From: Streptomyces sp. NBC_01549
GTDB lineage: Bacteria > Actinomycetota > Actinomycetes > Streptomycetales > Streptomycetaceae
DNA: 64,000 nt
Assembly: GCF_026339955.1 (NCBI RefSeq)
Contig: NZ_JAPEPW010000003.1
Location: 620,001 to 684,000 of the forward strand
Reading direction: 5' to 3'
Below, piece by piece: positions 16,265 to 25,037 of this stretch (position 1 is the first letter of the stretch; each line of letters begins with the position of its first letter). The translations under genes were made by a program, and so were the position numbers. The notes below the pieces were generated by a model, which was not told where the DNA came from, did not search any database, and was given only the letters and a program-made list of their open reading frames with translations.

Positions 16265-17736
16265 GGGTCTATCATGATTTAGGTGTTTTTAGGCCCTTTG
16301 GCCTAGTGGTTTTTGGTTGGTCCGACTGGCTTATACCCGTCCGGCGGTAAGGCGGCCGTCGAAGAGCTGGTCGAACTCGTTCAATGCTGCCTTCCACTTG
16401 TTGTTCCAGCGTTTGCGTCCCCGGCCGGAGGGGTCGAGGGCGAGGGTGGCCAGGTAGATCCTCTTGAGTGCTGCCTGTTCGTTGGGGAAGTGTCCGCAGG
16501 CGGTGGCCGCGCGGCGGTAGCGGGCGTTGAGGGACTCGATGCTGTTGGTCGTGTAGACGACCTCGCGGATGGAGTCGGGGAAGGCCAGGAAGGGTACGAA
16601 CTCGCTCCAGGCGCGCTGCCAGACGGTGGCGATCGAGCCGTATTTGTGGCCCCACTTGGCGTCGAACTCGTCGAGCCGCTCGCGGGCCTGGGCCTCGTTG
16701 ACGGCGGTGTAGACGGGCTTGAGGTCGGCGGCGACCTCGGGCCAGTCCCGCCGGGAGGCGTAGCGCAGGCTCTGCCGGATCAGGTGAACGACGCAGCGCT
16801 GCACAACGGTTTGGGGCCACACGTTCGCGACCGCGTCCGGCAGAGCGGACAGCCCGTCACAGACGAGCATGAGGACGTCTCTGACCCCGCGATTACGCAG
16901 GTCGGTGAGGACTTGCTGCCAGAACTTGGCGCCCTCGCCACCGTCGCCGGCCCACAGGCCGAGGATATCGCGGTAGCCGTCGGCGGTGACCGCGATGGCC
17001 ACGTAGATCGGCCTGTTGGCGACCTGCCCGTCCCTGATCTTGACGTGGATGGCGTCGACGAAGACGACCGGGTAGACCGCGTCGAGCGGGCGGGTGCGCC
17101 ACTCGTTCATCGAGTCCAGGGCCTTGTCGGTGATCGTGGAGATCGTCTCCTTGGACGTCTTCATCCCGTACACCTCCTCAAGGTGCGCGACGATCTCCCC
17201 GGAGGTCATGCCGCGGGCGGTCAGCGAGAGCACCATCTCGTCCAGAGCACCGGTGCGACGGGCACCCTTGGGCAGGATGCGGGGCCGGAAAGTGCCCAGC
17301 CGGTCACGGGGGATCTGCAGCGTGATCGGCCCGACCTCACTCATCACCTTCTTCGTGCGATACCCGTTACGGCCGTTGCCGCCCGAACGCGAGCCCCGCC
17401 CGCCGCCGCGCTCGGCCTCGGCGGCCAGATGCTCATCCAGCTCGGCCTCCAGGGCGGCCTGCATCAGGTGCTGCGTGATCGCGGGCAGCAGACCGTCCTC
17501 ACCGACCAGCCTCAGCCCACCACCGCGGACCCTGTCCTGGGCCAGCAGCGTCAGCGCGTCCAGCAGGTCCAGGCCCAGCCCGTCCACGGACTCCTGCGTT
17601 CTCCTCATGCCCGCACCGTCCGCGGCCGCCCCGTCAGTGGCAAGCGACACGCCGCCCACCGTCTCGAGAGAGTGAGTCTTCTGGATCGTCATCAGGTGTC
17701 CCTTCCGGTGAAGTTCCCACCTAATTCATGACACTC
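16265..17736. mobile_element. IS256-family insertion sequence, complete
   Basis: A 1472-bp element with 21-bp imperfect inverted repeats (16265-16285 and 17716-17736, sharing GGG and TCATGA-N-TTAGGTG) and an 8-bp target duplication. It carries one intact transposase. It inserted seven codons from the end of the MOSC-reductase gene. The TCATGA in its own end now provides that gene's stop codon. Confidence 0.92.
16331..17692 (-). CDS. IS256-family (mutator) transposase
   Basis: A 453-residue DDE transposase. The core motifs are YPVVFVDAIHVKIRDG (first Asp), VLMLVCDGLSALPDAV (second Asp), a C-H-x-H-like RCVVHLIRQSLRY region and VVYTTNSIESLNARYRRA with the catalytic Glu. The N-terminal 28 residues before MRRTQ may be optional, since an ATG at that point is also possible. 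The gene is intact and both element ends are present, so it may be active. A 5' fragment of a different IS256 transposase is at 23190-23368. Confidence 0.92.
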   Translation of the reverse strand: MTIQKTHSLETVGGVSLATDGAAADGAGMRRTQESVDGLGLDLLDALTLLAQDRVRGGGLRLVGEDGLLPAITQHLMQAALEAELDEHLAAEAERGGGRGSRSGGNGRNGYRTKKVMSEVGPITLQIPRDRLGTFRPRILPKGARRTGALDEMVLSLTARGMTSGEIVAHLEEVYGMKTSKETISTITDKALDSMNEWRTRPLDAVYPVVFVDAIHVKIRDGQVANRPIYVAIAVTADGYRDILGLWAGDGGEGAKFWQQVLTDLRNRGVRDVLMLVCDGLSALPDAVANVWPQTVVQRCVVHLIRQSLRYASRRDWPEVAADLKPVYTAVNEAQARERLDEFDAKWGHKYGSIATVWQRAWSEFVPFLAFPDSIREVVYTTNSIESLNARYRRAATACGHFPNEQAALKRIYLATLALDPSGRGRKRWNNKWKAALNEFDQLFDGRLTAGRV

Positions 17737-19498
17737 CCACCCCTCCTGCGGGTTTGGAGCAGCAGATGAGGATGTTGCCCTCGGCGGGAGGTTCGACGGG
17801 GTCGGGTGAGTAGTTGACGGTGCCGGACATGAGGGCGAGTTCGCAGGTGTGGCAGACCCCGGTGCGGCAGGACCATTGGACGGGGACGTCGCAGGCTTCG
17901 GCGAGTTCGAGCAGGGACTCCTGGACGTCGTTCCAGGGGACGGTGAGTCCGCTGCGGGCGAAGGAGACCTCGGGTCCGGTGCCGGGCGGGCCCGCGGGCT
18001 GGTGGGGCGCGGGCCCGGTTGCCGAGCCCTTGATCCCGGGAGTGATGGCGGGACGCGCGCCGAAGATCTCAGTGTGGACGCGGGAGGCGTCGAGACCGCA
18101 GTCCACGAGCGCGGAGGTGAGGCTGTCCATGAATGCGGTGGGGCCGCACAGGTACACGTCGGCATCGGTGGGTAGGCCGAGCCGGCGGACGGGCTCGGCC
18201 GAGAGGCGGCCTGCTTCCGCGTAGTCCACGCCAAGGTGGTCGTCGGCGGCGGGCCTGCTGTAGTAGACGGTCGACCGGGCGTTGGGGAGGGTGGCGATCA
18301 GGTCGCGACTTTCCTGGGCGAAGGGGTGCTCGCTGCCGTCACGGGCTCCGTGCAGCCACCACACCTGGCGGGTGGAGCGGTCATGGGCGAGGGTGTGCAG
18401 CATGGCGAGGACGGGGGTGACGCCGACCCCGGCCGACAGCAGTACCACCGGGTTGTCGCCCCCGGTCAGGCAGAAGGTGCCGCGGGGCGCGGCGGCATCC
18501 AGTTGGTCGCCGACCCGGATGTGGGCACGCAGCTCGTTACTGGCGGCGCCGTGCGGTTCGACCTTCACGCTGATCCGGTACGCGCCGGTGCCTGGCTCGC
18601 CGGACAGGGAGTAGCTGCGGATCAGGGGTGGCACGCCGCCCGCGGGCTGGACTTTGACGGTGAGGAACTGGCCCGGCAGCGCGGCCGGCAGCGCCGAGCC
18701 GTCTGCGGCGGCCAGGTACAGGGAGAACACGCTGCGGCTCTCGGACGGGATATGCGTGACAGTCAGCGGACGGAAGCCCGGCCAGGCAGGCGGCGGTGCG
18801 GTGGCCGCGGTGTTCAGTCCGGCGCTGCCCGAGGAAGCACCACCCTCGCCGTCGGCCTGGTCCAGCAGGGTCCGCATGGAACCCTGCCAGCCGGGGCTGA
18901 GCGCGGGGATCCGCAGGGCCCGTTCGACCTGTTCACGGGTGTGTCCGGGCAGGTAGAGCACCCGGTCGATCTCTTCGACGGTCATCGCCTCCGGGCCGGT
19001 GGAGACCTTGACGATCTCTTGCCCGGCCTCGACCTCGCCTTCCTCGATGACGCGGAGGTAGAAGCCGGGGCGGTGGTGGGCCACGAGCAGTGCGGCCATC
19101 TGTGGCTCACCCATGCGCAGGCCCACCCGGTAGCAGGTCACCCGGGGTTGAGTGACCTCGAACAGGGCGTCCCCGATACGGTAGCGGTCCCCGATGCAGA
19201 CTTCGTCGTCGGGCAACCCGTCCACGGTGAAGTTCTCGCCGAACTGCCCCGGGGTGAGGTCGTCGCGGCCCAGCTCGTTCGCCCAGAAGCGGTAGGAGTC
19301 GGTCTGGTAGACCAGCACGGCCCGCTGCTCACCGCCGTGCCCGGCCAGATCTCCCTGGCCGTCCCCGTCGATGTTCAGCCGCCGCACCATCCGAGGTCCG
19401 GCGACGGTCTGCTTGTAGACGCCGGTGTGCACGGCCTTTCCGTGCCAGGGGACGTCTTTCGGCATTCCGATATTCACTGCTGTCAACGTGGCCACCAC
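17726..19498 (-). CDS. MOSC domain-ferredoxin reductase fusion, 3' end altered by IS256
   Basis: About 590 residues. An N-terminal MOSC domain (about 1-160, VATLTAVNIGMPKDVPW, GGEQRAVLVYQTDSY, FTVDGL) is followed by a 3-alpha domain. Then come an FAD/NAD(P) reductase module (RSYSLSG, GVGVTPVLAML, VYLCGPTAFMD) and a C-terminal plant-type 2Fe-2S domain with CRTGVCHTC and a final Cys in ICCSKP. By family it handles a molybdenum-cofactor-linked or sulfur-transfer electron route, for example N-hydroxylated or sulfoxide reduction. The start is one of two GTGs (19498 or 19495) behind AGAGG. IS256 replaced the last residues VVLDL by GVS and supplies the stop. The fourth iron ligand is retained, so function may survive. 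Confidence 0.88.
   Translation of the reverse strand: MVATLTAVNIGMPKDVPWHGKAVHTGVYKQTVAGPRMVRRLNIDGDGQGDLAGHGGEQRAVLVYQTDSYRFWANELGRDDLTPGQFGENFTVDGLPDDEVCIGDRYRIGDALFEVTQPRVTCYRVGLRMGEPQMAALLVAHHRPGFYLRVIEEGEVEAGQEIVKVSTGPEAMTVEEIDRVLYLPGHTREQVERALRIPALSPGWQGSMRTLLDQADGEGGASSGSAGLNTAATAPPPAWPGFRPLTVTHIPSESRSVFSLYLAAADGSALPAALPGQFLTVKVQPAGGVPPLIRSYSLSGEPGTGAYRISVKVEPHGAASNELRAHIRVGDQLDAAAPRGTFCLTGGDNPVVLLSAGVGVTPVLAMLHTLAHDRSTRQVWWLHGARDGSEHPFAQESRDLIATLPNARSTVYYSRPAADDHLGVDYAEAGRLSAEPVRRLGLPTDADVYLCGPTAFMDSLTSALVDCGLDASRVHTEIFGARPAITPGIKGSATGPAPHQPAGPPGTGPEVSFARSGLTVPWNDVQESLLELAEACDVPVQWSCRTGVCHTCELALMSGTVNYSPDPVEPPAEGNILICCSKPAGGVGVS
17737..17744. repeat. Target-site duplication, right copy (IS256)
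   Basis: ACCCCTCC matches 16257-16264 and abuts the right inverted repeat of the IS256 element within the MOSC-reductase coding region. Confidence 0.85.
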
Positions 19499-19770
19499 GC
19501 CACCTCTCTTGTGGCGCCTCCCACGCCGCTCCGGCTGGGAAGCCCGTGGTATCAGCTTCTGGCCCCTGGCCGCCGTGTCGATGGGGCGGCCCGATGTCGG
19601 CATCGGGCTGGTGTCCCCAGGCACAAAGCACTGCCTCACGCCGAAAGAGCCTGCGACGGCCGGCCCGGCATCGGCCGCCTGAACCGGGCCGTGATCAGCA
19701 CATACTATCCGCCATGTCCACATCACATTCAACCGCATATCGGCGGGAGGTGTGCGGGTCTCGACACGCT

Positions 19771-20637
19771 TCAGGTCAGGACGCGTCCGAGGAATCCGTG
19801 GATGTATCCGCTGATGGCGTCCAGGTGCGTCTCCAGGGCGAAGTGCCCAGCAGGCAGCAGGTGGATTTCCGCCTCCGGCAGGTCACGGGAGAACGCCCGC
19901 GCGCCGTCCGGCCCGAAGATCTCGTCCCCCTGGCCCCATACCGCGAGCAGGGGCACCTGGCTGGTGCGGAAGTACTCCTGCAGCTTCGGGTACCCCTCGA
20001 TATTCTTCGGGTAGTCGCGGAACAGCGTCAGCTGGATCTCATCGTTGCCCGGCCGTTCCAGCAGGAGCTGGTCGAGGGTCCAGGTGTCGGGGCTGACCAG
20101 GCTGGTGTCGGGGGCGCCGTTCTCGTACTGCCAACGGGTCGTACTCGGGCTGAATTTGGACCGTGCGCCCGGCTCCGTGTCGCGGCCTGGATTGGTGGCG
20201 TACGCGAACAGGTCGTCCCAGAAGGGTTTGGCGAATCCTTCCATGTAGGCGTTGCCGCTCTGCGAGATGATCGCGCTGACGTCGAAGGAAGGGTCGAGCG
20301 CAAGGCGCCAGCCGATCGGTGCTCCGTAGTCGTGCACATACATGGCGAAGCGGTTCATGCCTAGGTGGTTGAGCAGTCCGGCGGTGATTCCTGCGAGGTT
20401 GTCGAAGGTGTAGTCGAATGCGTCCACCTTGGGCATGGCGGAGTGGCCGTATCCGATGTGGTCGGTGGCGATCACGTGATAATCGTCGGCCAGCGCGGGG
20501 ACGAGATGGCGGAACATGTGCGAGCTGCTCGGGAATCCGTGCAGCAGCAGCACGACCGGAGCGTCGCTGGGGCCGGCCTCGCGGTAGAAGACTTCTTGGC
20601 CCTTGATGGTTGCTGTCTTGTGTCGCGTGGGAAGCAC
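19771..20637 (-). CDS. Epoxide hydrolase / haloalkane dehalogenase-like hydrolase
   Basis: A 288-residue alpha/beta hydrolase. I chose the GTG at complement 20637 because GGAGG lies five bases upstream; a TTG at 20676 gives a longer frame. LLLHGFPSSSHMFRHL carries the oxyanion loop. VHDYGAPIGWRLAL provides an Asp nucleophile, as in dehalogenases and epoxide hydrolases rather than Ser hydrolases. LLPAGHFALETH provides the catalytic His. The cap domain is rich in Trp and Phe, typical of this group. It stands alone, 272 bp from the MOSC gene in the same direction. The substrate is unknown. Confidence 0.87.
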   Translation of the reverse strand: MLPTRHKTATIKGQEVFYREAGPSDAPVVLLLHGFPSSSHMFRHLVPALADDYHVIATDHIGYGHSAMPKVDAFDYTFDNLAGITAGLLNHLGMNRFAMYVHDYGAPIGWRLALDPSFDVSAIISQSGNAYMEGFAKPFWDDLFAYATNPGRDTEPGARSKFSPSTTRWQYENGAPDTSLVSPDTWTLDQLLLERPGNDEIQLTLFRDYPKNIEGYPKLQEYFRTSQVPLLAVWGQGDEIFGPDGARAFSRDLPEAEIHLLPAGHFALETHLDAISGYIHGFLGRVLT

Positions 20638-21462
20638 ATCGACCTCCGGGCGCCCGTGGGCGCGGAACTGCGTCAAATCCGCCCGTGTAAAACCCGGCTG
20701 GACACGACCAAGGTCAGGACGGTCGCCGTGGAGGCTCGGGAACCATTTTCCCTCGGCGGCGTGGTGCCTCGCGGCAGATGGCGCCGGTTGCCACCTTCCT
20801 CACGCTAGACCTGACCCGCAGGGAGGGCAACGCAGCAGAACCAATAACTGGCATCACGGAATTCACGTGCAGCTCGCTGAATCACGGGTACCAACACATT
20901 ACGGAACACAAGCACAGCAGAGAGTCACAGCAATGTCGCGAGTCGTTGTCTCTGCGGGATCTCCCGGCGGTAGGCCCGACATCCCTGACGTCAGCCAGGA
21001 ATACCGCAATGACGTATATCCGTTCCCGTCCGGCTTCCTACCGCGAGGTCGAGTTGGCCGCCCAGCACTGTGCTGGATTCCGTGAAAGCGCGGACCGCAC
21101 CCAATCATTAGTGACGCACTTCTCCGCGGCGCCGCGGGATTCCTTGCCGATCTGCGATTCCTGGTCATCTGGGCGGCCCCTGCTGAGCGCCCAGACCCTC
21201 ACCGCGGCCGGCGCGCTGTGCGGGCTGCCGCGTACAGCATCGGTGGCTCGACGGCTACCGCCGACTTCCCCCCTGTATCGGAGCTTGGTGTCAACGTCCG
21301 TCGAAACAGCGGCAATCGTGCCGCTACTGGGCGTCAGACCAGGATTCCACCGCGCCCCTGAACGGGACCCCGGCCGCCGTCCGGCACCGCACACGACACC
21401 CGCGGCGGGCCTGTGCTCACGGTGTCATCCGGGGCCCGGCTGGCGCCCGGGGTCTCGTGCGT
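20638..21462. other. Intergenic region without a recognisable gene
   Basis: About 825 bp between two minus-strand hydrolase genes. Open frames exist on both strands (for example 20778-21509 plus and 21038-21394 minus) but their products show low-complexity Arg/Ser/Pro composition and no family motif. I saw no terminator or clear operator. It may contain eroded sequence. Confidence 0.5.
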
Positions 21463-22290
21463 TCAGCCGCGGGCGAAGGCCAGCAAGTCGGCGTCGAAGA
21501 CGTCCTTGAACGGAGCGACCATCGACAGGCCGTGCGGGGCCCCGGGGTACACCTTGAACGTGTTGTCCTTGACGATCTTCGAGGACTTCTCACCGGCCGC
21601 GACGATGGGCACGATCTGGTCGTCGTCACCGTGCGCGATGAGCGTAGGGAAGTCGAAGCGTTGCAGGTCCTCGGTCAGATCGGTCTCCGAGAATGCCTTG
21701 ATGCAGTCGTAGGAACCCTTGATCCCCACCTGCAGCGACCACAGCCAGAACGCGTCACGGGTGCCCTGGGACACCTGGTGACCCTCGCGGTTCGCGCCGT
21801 AGAAGGGGGTACTCAGGTCCTGGTAGAACTGCGAACGGTCGGTCGCCACGCCCTTGCGGATCTCGTCGAACACCTCCCGCGGCAGCCCCTCAGGGTTGGC
21901 ATCTGTCTTGAGCATCAGCGGCGGAATCGCGCTGAGCAGGACCGCTTTGGCGACCCGGTCGCTTCCGTGGCGGCCTACATAGCGCGTAACCTCGCCACCC
22001 CCGGTGGAGTGCCCGACAAGAATGACATCACGTAGGTCAAGGGTTTCGATCAGCTGCGCCAGGTCATCGGCATAGGTGTTCAGGTCGTTGCCGTTCCAGG
22101 TCTGCCCGGAGCGCCCGTGGCCGCGGCGGTCGTGGGCGATGGCGCGGAATCCGTTGTCGGCCATCAATTGGGTCTGGGGGTCCCAGGCGTCGGCGTTCAG
22201 CGGCCAGCCATGGCTGAAGACCACGGGCTGTCCGGTACCCCAGTCCTTGTAGAAGATCTCGGTATTGTCCCTGGTGGTGATGAAAGGCAT
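21463..22290 (-). CDS. Alpha/beta hydrolase, non-heme chloroperoxidase type
   Basis: A 275-residue protein beginning MPFITTRDNTEIFYKDWG. The family pattern is complete: FSHGWPLNADAWDPQ oxyanion loop, AHDRRGHGRSGQ, the nucleophile elbow ILVGHSTGGGEV (Ser), the acid in AHGDDDQIVPI and a final His in YPGAPHGLSM. This matches cofactor-free haloperoxidases/perhydrolases, which act as esterases in vivo. The ATG at complement 22290 has a GAGAGGGG ribosome site. The 29-residue upstream extension is not coding-like. It is probably monocistronic. Confidence 0.92.
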   Translation of the reverse strand: MPFITTRDNTEIFYKDWGTGQPVVFSHGWPLNADAWDPQTQLMADNGFRAIAHDRRGHGRSGQTWNGNDLNTYADDLAQLIETLDLRDVILVGHSTGGGEVTRYVGRHGSDRVAKAVLLSAIPPLMLKTDANPEGLPREVFDEIRKGVATDRSQFYQDLSTPFYGANREGHQVSQGTRDAFWLWSLQVGIKGSYDCIKAFSETDLTEDLQRFDFPTLIAHGDDDQIVPIVAAGEKSSKIVKDNTFKVYPGAPHGLSMVAPFKDVFDADLLAFARG

Positions 22291-22541
22291 CGCATGCCCC
22301 TCTCGATCGAATCGACGTGAAGTGCCGCAGCCCCATGCGGTCTGACTCATCCGGAGAACGTGGGCGTCAGCTCGCATGAGGCCATCGGTGCCGTCAACTC
22401 GATTGGTCGAGGCGGTACCTGGGGAAGGCTCACGATGTGCCGGGCGATCGCTGAGCGCCTCGCGCCTTCACGCTACCCGCCGCACCGAATTCACGCGCGC
22501 CCAGGCGCACGCCCCGCGCTCATCCCGTCGGCCGAGGCCGC

Positions 22542-22940
22542 TCACTCGGCGTATGCCTCTGCTACCGCGAGGGTGTCCTCATATAGATGCAGCTTGACGA
22601 TCTTGTCGCCTGCCACCTGAAGGTGCATCGCGATGGGCGTCATGAACGTCCGGCCGGTGCCCTTCGCGACTCGGGTGAACCGTCCCAGCATGACCGCGTG
22701 GTCACCGTCGACGAGGAGCGCCTCAATATCGTCAACGTTCTTCTCGGGCACGATGTTCGCCCCCAGCGTCCTGAAATAGTCGGCTACCTCGCTGCGCTTG
22801 GTGCGCGGCCCCGTCCAGGGCAGCGACGCCGACCCGGGAACGTACCAGTCGATGTCGTCGGCGAAGACCTCTGCGACTTTGTCCGGGTCTCCGCCTGCCA
22901 GCAGGCCGAAGAATTTCTCGACGACGTCTCGGGTAGTCAT
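22542..22940 (-). CDS. SnoaL-like / NTF2-fold protein
   Basis: A 132-residue NTF2-like protein, MTTRDVVEKFFGLLAGGDPD at the N-terminus, followed by VFADDIDWYVPGSASLPWTG and TRVAKGTGRTFMTPIAMHLQ. The fold is that of SnoaL polyketide cyclases and limonene epoxide hydrolase-like enzymes. Many homologues in such regions have no assigned reaction. The ATG at complement 22940 is the clear start, and the longer frame is not conserved. It lies near a second NTF2-fold gene (23456-23914), with an IS256 remnant between them. Confidence 0.85.
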   Translation of the reverse strand: MTTRDVVEKFFGLLAGGDPDKVAEVFADDIDWYVPGSASLPWTGPRTKRSEVADYFRTLGANIVPEKNVDDIEALLVDGDHAVMLGRFTRVAKGTGRTFMTPIAMHLQVAGDKIVKLHLYEDTLAVAEAYAE

Positions 22941-23189
22941 GATCAAAACCTTTCTGGAGAACATGCGACGTCAATGTCGTTTCGCATGACTGTTGGTAGG
23001 GGGTGGGGTCTGCCGTTTCCTGGGAAGGAGCCTGCCGCCCCCGCTCGCCGCTTACCGGGCAGAGTCGGCCATGGTGAATTACAGGCGGAGGCTCTCGGCC
23101 ATCGCGTCGCGCCACTGTGCAGTCCCACGAGCGCCACACGCCCAACACCGGGATATCGGGTCCAGTCCGTTGGTCTTTGCCGGGCCCGG

Positions 23190-23368
23190 GGCGGCCTCCA
23201 GCAGCCGCTTGGTCAGCTGCTGCAACAGCCCGCCCTCGCCTGTCAGCTGGAGTCCCTCGGCCCCGGCCCGGCCACCAGCTCGTCGATCAGCTGGTCGTCC
23301 ACGGACTTCGACGGTTGCAGCACAGCCGCCTCGGTGGTCTCGGGCTCGGTCACGTTCTCGCCGGCCAT
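23190..23368 (-). pseudogene. 5' fragment of an IS256-family transposase
   Basis: From an ATG at complement 23368 the minus strand reads MAGENVTEPETTEAA ... VDDQLIDELV. After a one-base shift near 23270 it reads AEGLQLTGEGGLLQQLTKRL, the standard N-terminus of an actinomycete IS256 transposase. Similarity ends near 23190. The rest of the element is gone, and the upstream GTAAAACGTTCGGTGTAAC may be its old terminal repeat. Confidence 0.6.
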
Positions 23369-23455
23369 CGGTGCATCTTCCTTGATCAGGAGTTACACCG
23401 AACGTTTTACAGTCCTGAAGATCGCGATCTGCAACTGAGTAGTAGAGGCTGTTGA

Positions 23456-23914
23456 CTACAGGCTGGCGATGCTGTCCTGCACCGACTTGCCCCAAGCCAC
23501 ACCTTCGGCGTGAGTGTTGGCGAAGTCCGGGTCCACGTAGATGTGGACTCTCTTGATGAGTTCACCCTCGAACTCGAACACGTTGCAGAACAGGCCGAAG
23601 GAGGAAACGCCGTCAGGGAATTCGATACCTGACGCCGTTGTGCCCCGTTCGGCACCTTCGACGGTCACGTAGTTCCCGGATGACAGCACGGTGAAGCGGT
23701 CGAACTCGTGCTGGAGTGACGCGATTCCGCGGCCGAGACCCCGAGCGAACGCACCGATCTGCGCCTTCCCGTTGGCGATGCCGAACTTCGGGTAGAACAT
23801 TTGCGCATCGTCCGTGAAGAGGTCGATGACCGCCGGGTTGCCGGCGTCCGCCATGTGGAAGTAGTCGATGACAATCTCTTCGCGACGCTTCTGAATATCG
23901 CTGGTGCCGTTCAC
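23456..23914 (-). CDS. SnoaL-like / NTF2-fold protein
   Basis: A 152-residue NTF2-like protein: IVIDYFHMADAGNPAVIDLF, TDDAQMFYPKFGIANGK, VEGAERGTTASGIEFPDG. It belongs to the nuclear-transport-factor-2 superfamily, whose small cone-shaped barrels bind hydrophobic ligands. The GTG at complement 23914 lies three bases behind GGAGG, closer than usual but the only strong ribosome site. There is no obvious operon partner; the SDR gene 300 bp upstream is on the same strand. Confidence 0.82.
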   Translation of the reverse strand: MNGTSDIQKRREEIVIDYFHMADAGNPAVIDLFTDDAQMFYPKFGIANGKAQIGAFARGLGRGIASLQHEFDRFTVLSSGNYVTVEGAERGTTASGIEFPDGVSSFGLFCNVFEFEGELIKRVHIYVDPDFANTHAEGVAWGKSVQDSIASL

Positions 23915-24223
23915 TTTCCTCCTGGTACGTGGTGCGTGGTGCGCTCTCGCGCTGGTATTCCCCCGTCGGCCATATTCGCCGTACCGGGTGGCTGCTTCTG
24001 CAGGTACCGCCGGGTCCACTGAGGTGGTCGCCCCCGCGGCTCGGGCCCCGGGCGCCCCAAGAGGGGTATTCCGCTCGTGTTGCCGGGGCTGCTCGGCGAG
24101 CCGGGCGCGGCCGCCAGCCCTCCCATTTGGTCGTCACGGGAACGTTGGCAAGCGGCCAGGCCCGGGGGCCAAGCTGCCCGGTGAGCCGGGTGCGCGGTAT
24201 GCCCTGCGGGTGAGGGGGTGCGG

Positions 24224-24949
24224 TCAGACCTGAGCCTGGCCTCCGTCGACAAACCAGTCGGCGCCGTTGACGAAGCTGGAGGCGTCCGAGGCCAGGAATG
24301 TCGCCACGGCGGCGATCTCGTCCGGGTGGCCGATCCTGCCGAGCGGCACCTCCGAGGCGAGCTGGCGGAGGTCCGGGCCGACCAGGCCCGGGGTCTCGGT
24401 CGGGCCGGGGCTCAGCATGTTCACCCGGAACTTCCGTTCCTGCGCGCTGAGCGCCCAGCTGCGCACCAGGTTGCGTACTGCTGCCTTCGACGCGCCGTAG
24501 ATTTCCAGGCCCGGTCCGGGGCGGAGGGCGTTGGTCGATCCTGTCACTACGATCGAGGCGCCATCCGACAGCAGAGGCAGCGCCTTCTGCACGGTGAAGA
24601 TCGTGCCCTTCACGTTCGTGCCGAAGGTGGCGTCGATGGCTTCCTCGGTGATCTCGCCGAGACGCTCGGGAACAGCGCTGCCGGCGTTGGCGACAAGCAC
24701 GTCGATGCGCCCCGCCTCTTCGCGCACGACCGAGTAAAGGTGATCGAGGTCCGCCTGCACCGACACGTCGGCCCTCACTCCGGTGGCCGCCGGCCCGATC
24801 TCGGCGACGGCCGCGTCGAGCGGCTCTTGACGGCGGCCGGCCAGGAACACCCGTGCCCCTTCCTCGGCGAACCGCCTGGCGATGGCAAGCCCAATGCCGC
24901 TGTTGGCCCCAGTGACCACCGCCGCCTTGCCCGCGAGTACTCCCGTCAT
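24224..24949 (-). CDS. SDR-family oxidoreductase under TetR control
   Basis: A 241-residue classical SDR with TGANSGIG near residue 14, LVANAGS in place of NNAG, catalytic Ser in VTGSTN, YGASK, and the C-terminal FVNGADWFVDGG. Arg residues after the second strand (AGRRQE) predict NADP(H). The start at complement 24949 lies 18 bp from the large palindrome shared with the divergent TetR gene (25038-25634), so it is very likely that repressor's target. The substrate is unknown. Confidence 0.92.
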   Translation of the reverse strand: MTGVLAGKAAVVTGANSGIGLAIARRFAEEGARVFLAGRRQEPLDAAVAEIGPAATGVRADVSVQADLDHLYSVVREEAGRIDVLVANAGSAVPERLGEITEEAIDATFGTNVKGTIFTVQKALPLLSDGASIVVTGSTNALRPGPGLEIYGASKAAVRNLVRSWALSAQERKFRVNMLSPGPTETPGLVGPDLRQLASEVPLGRIGHPDEIAAVATFLASDASSFVNGADWFVDGGQAQV

Positions 24950-24967
24950 GACGCGCCCACTCCTCAG

Positions 24968-25020
24968 TTCTTGACTCGTTCGTCCATAACGCTAAACGTT
25001 ATGGACGAACGAGTCAAGAA
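24968..25020. promoter_or_regulatory. 53-bp perfect palindrome, divergent TetR/SDR operator-promoter
   Basis: Two perfect 24-bp arms (24968-24991 and 24997-25020) flank a five-base centre. Each arm begins TTCTTGACTCGTTCG and ends ATAACG at the centre. On both strands TTGACT can act as a -35 box, with TAAACG or TTTAGC 16 bp further, so promoters for the SDR and TetR genes would overlap symmetrically inside the operator. It starts 18 bp from the SDR start and ends 17 bp before the TetR start. Confidence 0.8.
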
Positions 25021-25037
25021 CGCGTAGGCTTGTCCCC

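Noticed and set aside
16313..17731. 472-codon plus-strand open frame
   Set aside because: Antisense of the intact IS256 transposase.
18236..20014. 592-codon plus-strand open frame
   Set aside because: Opposite the MOSC-reductase gene, whose domains are clear on the minus strand.
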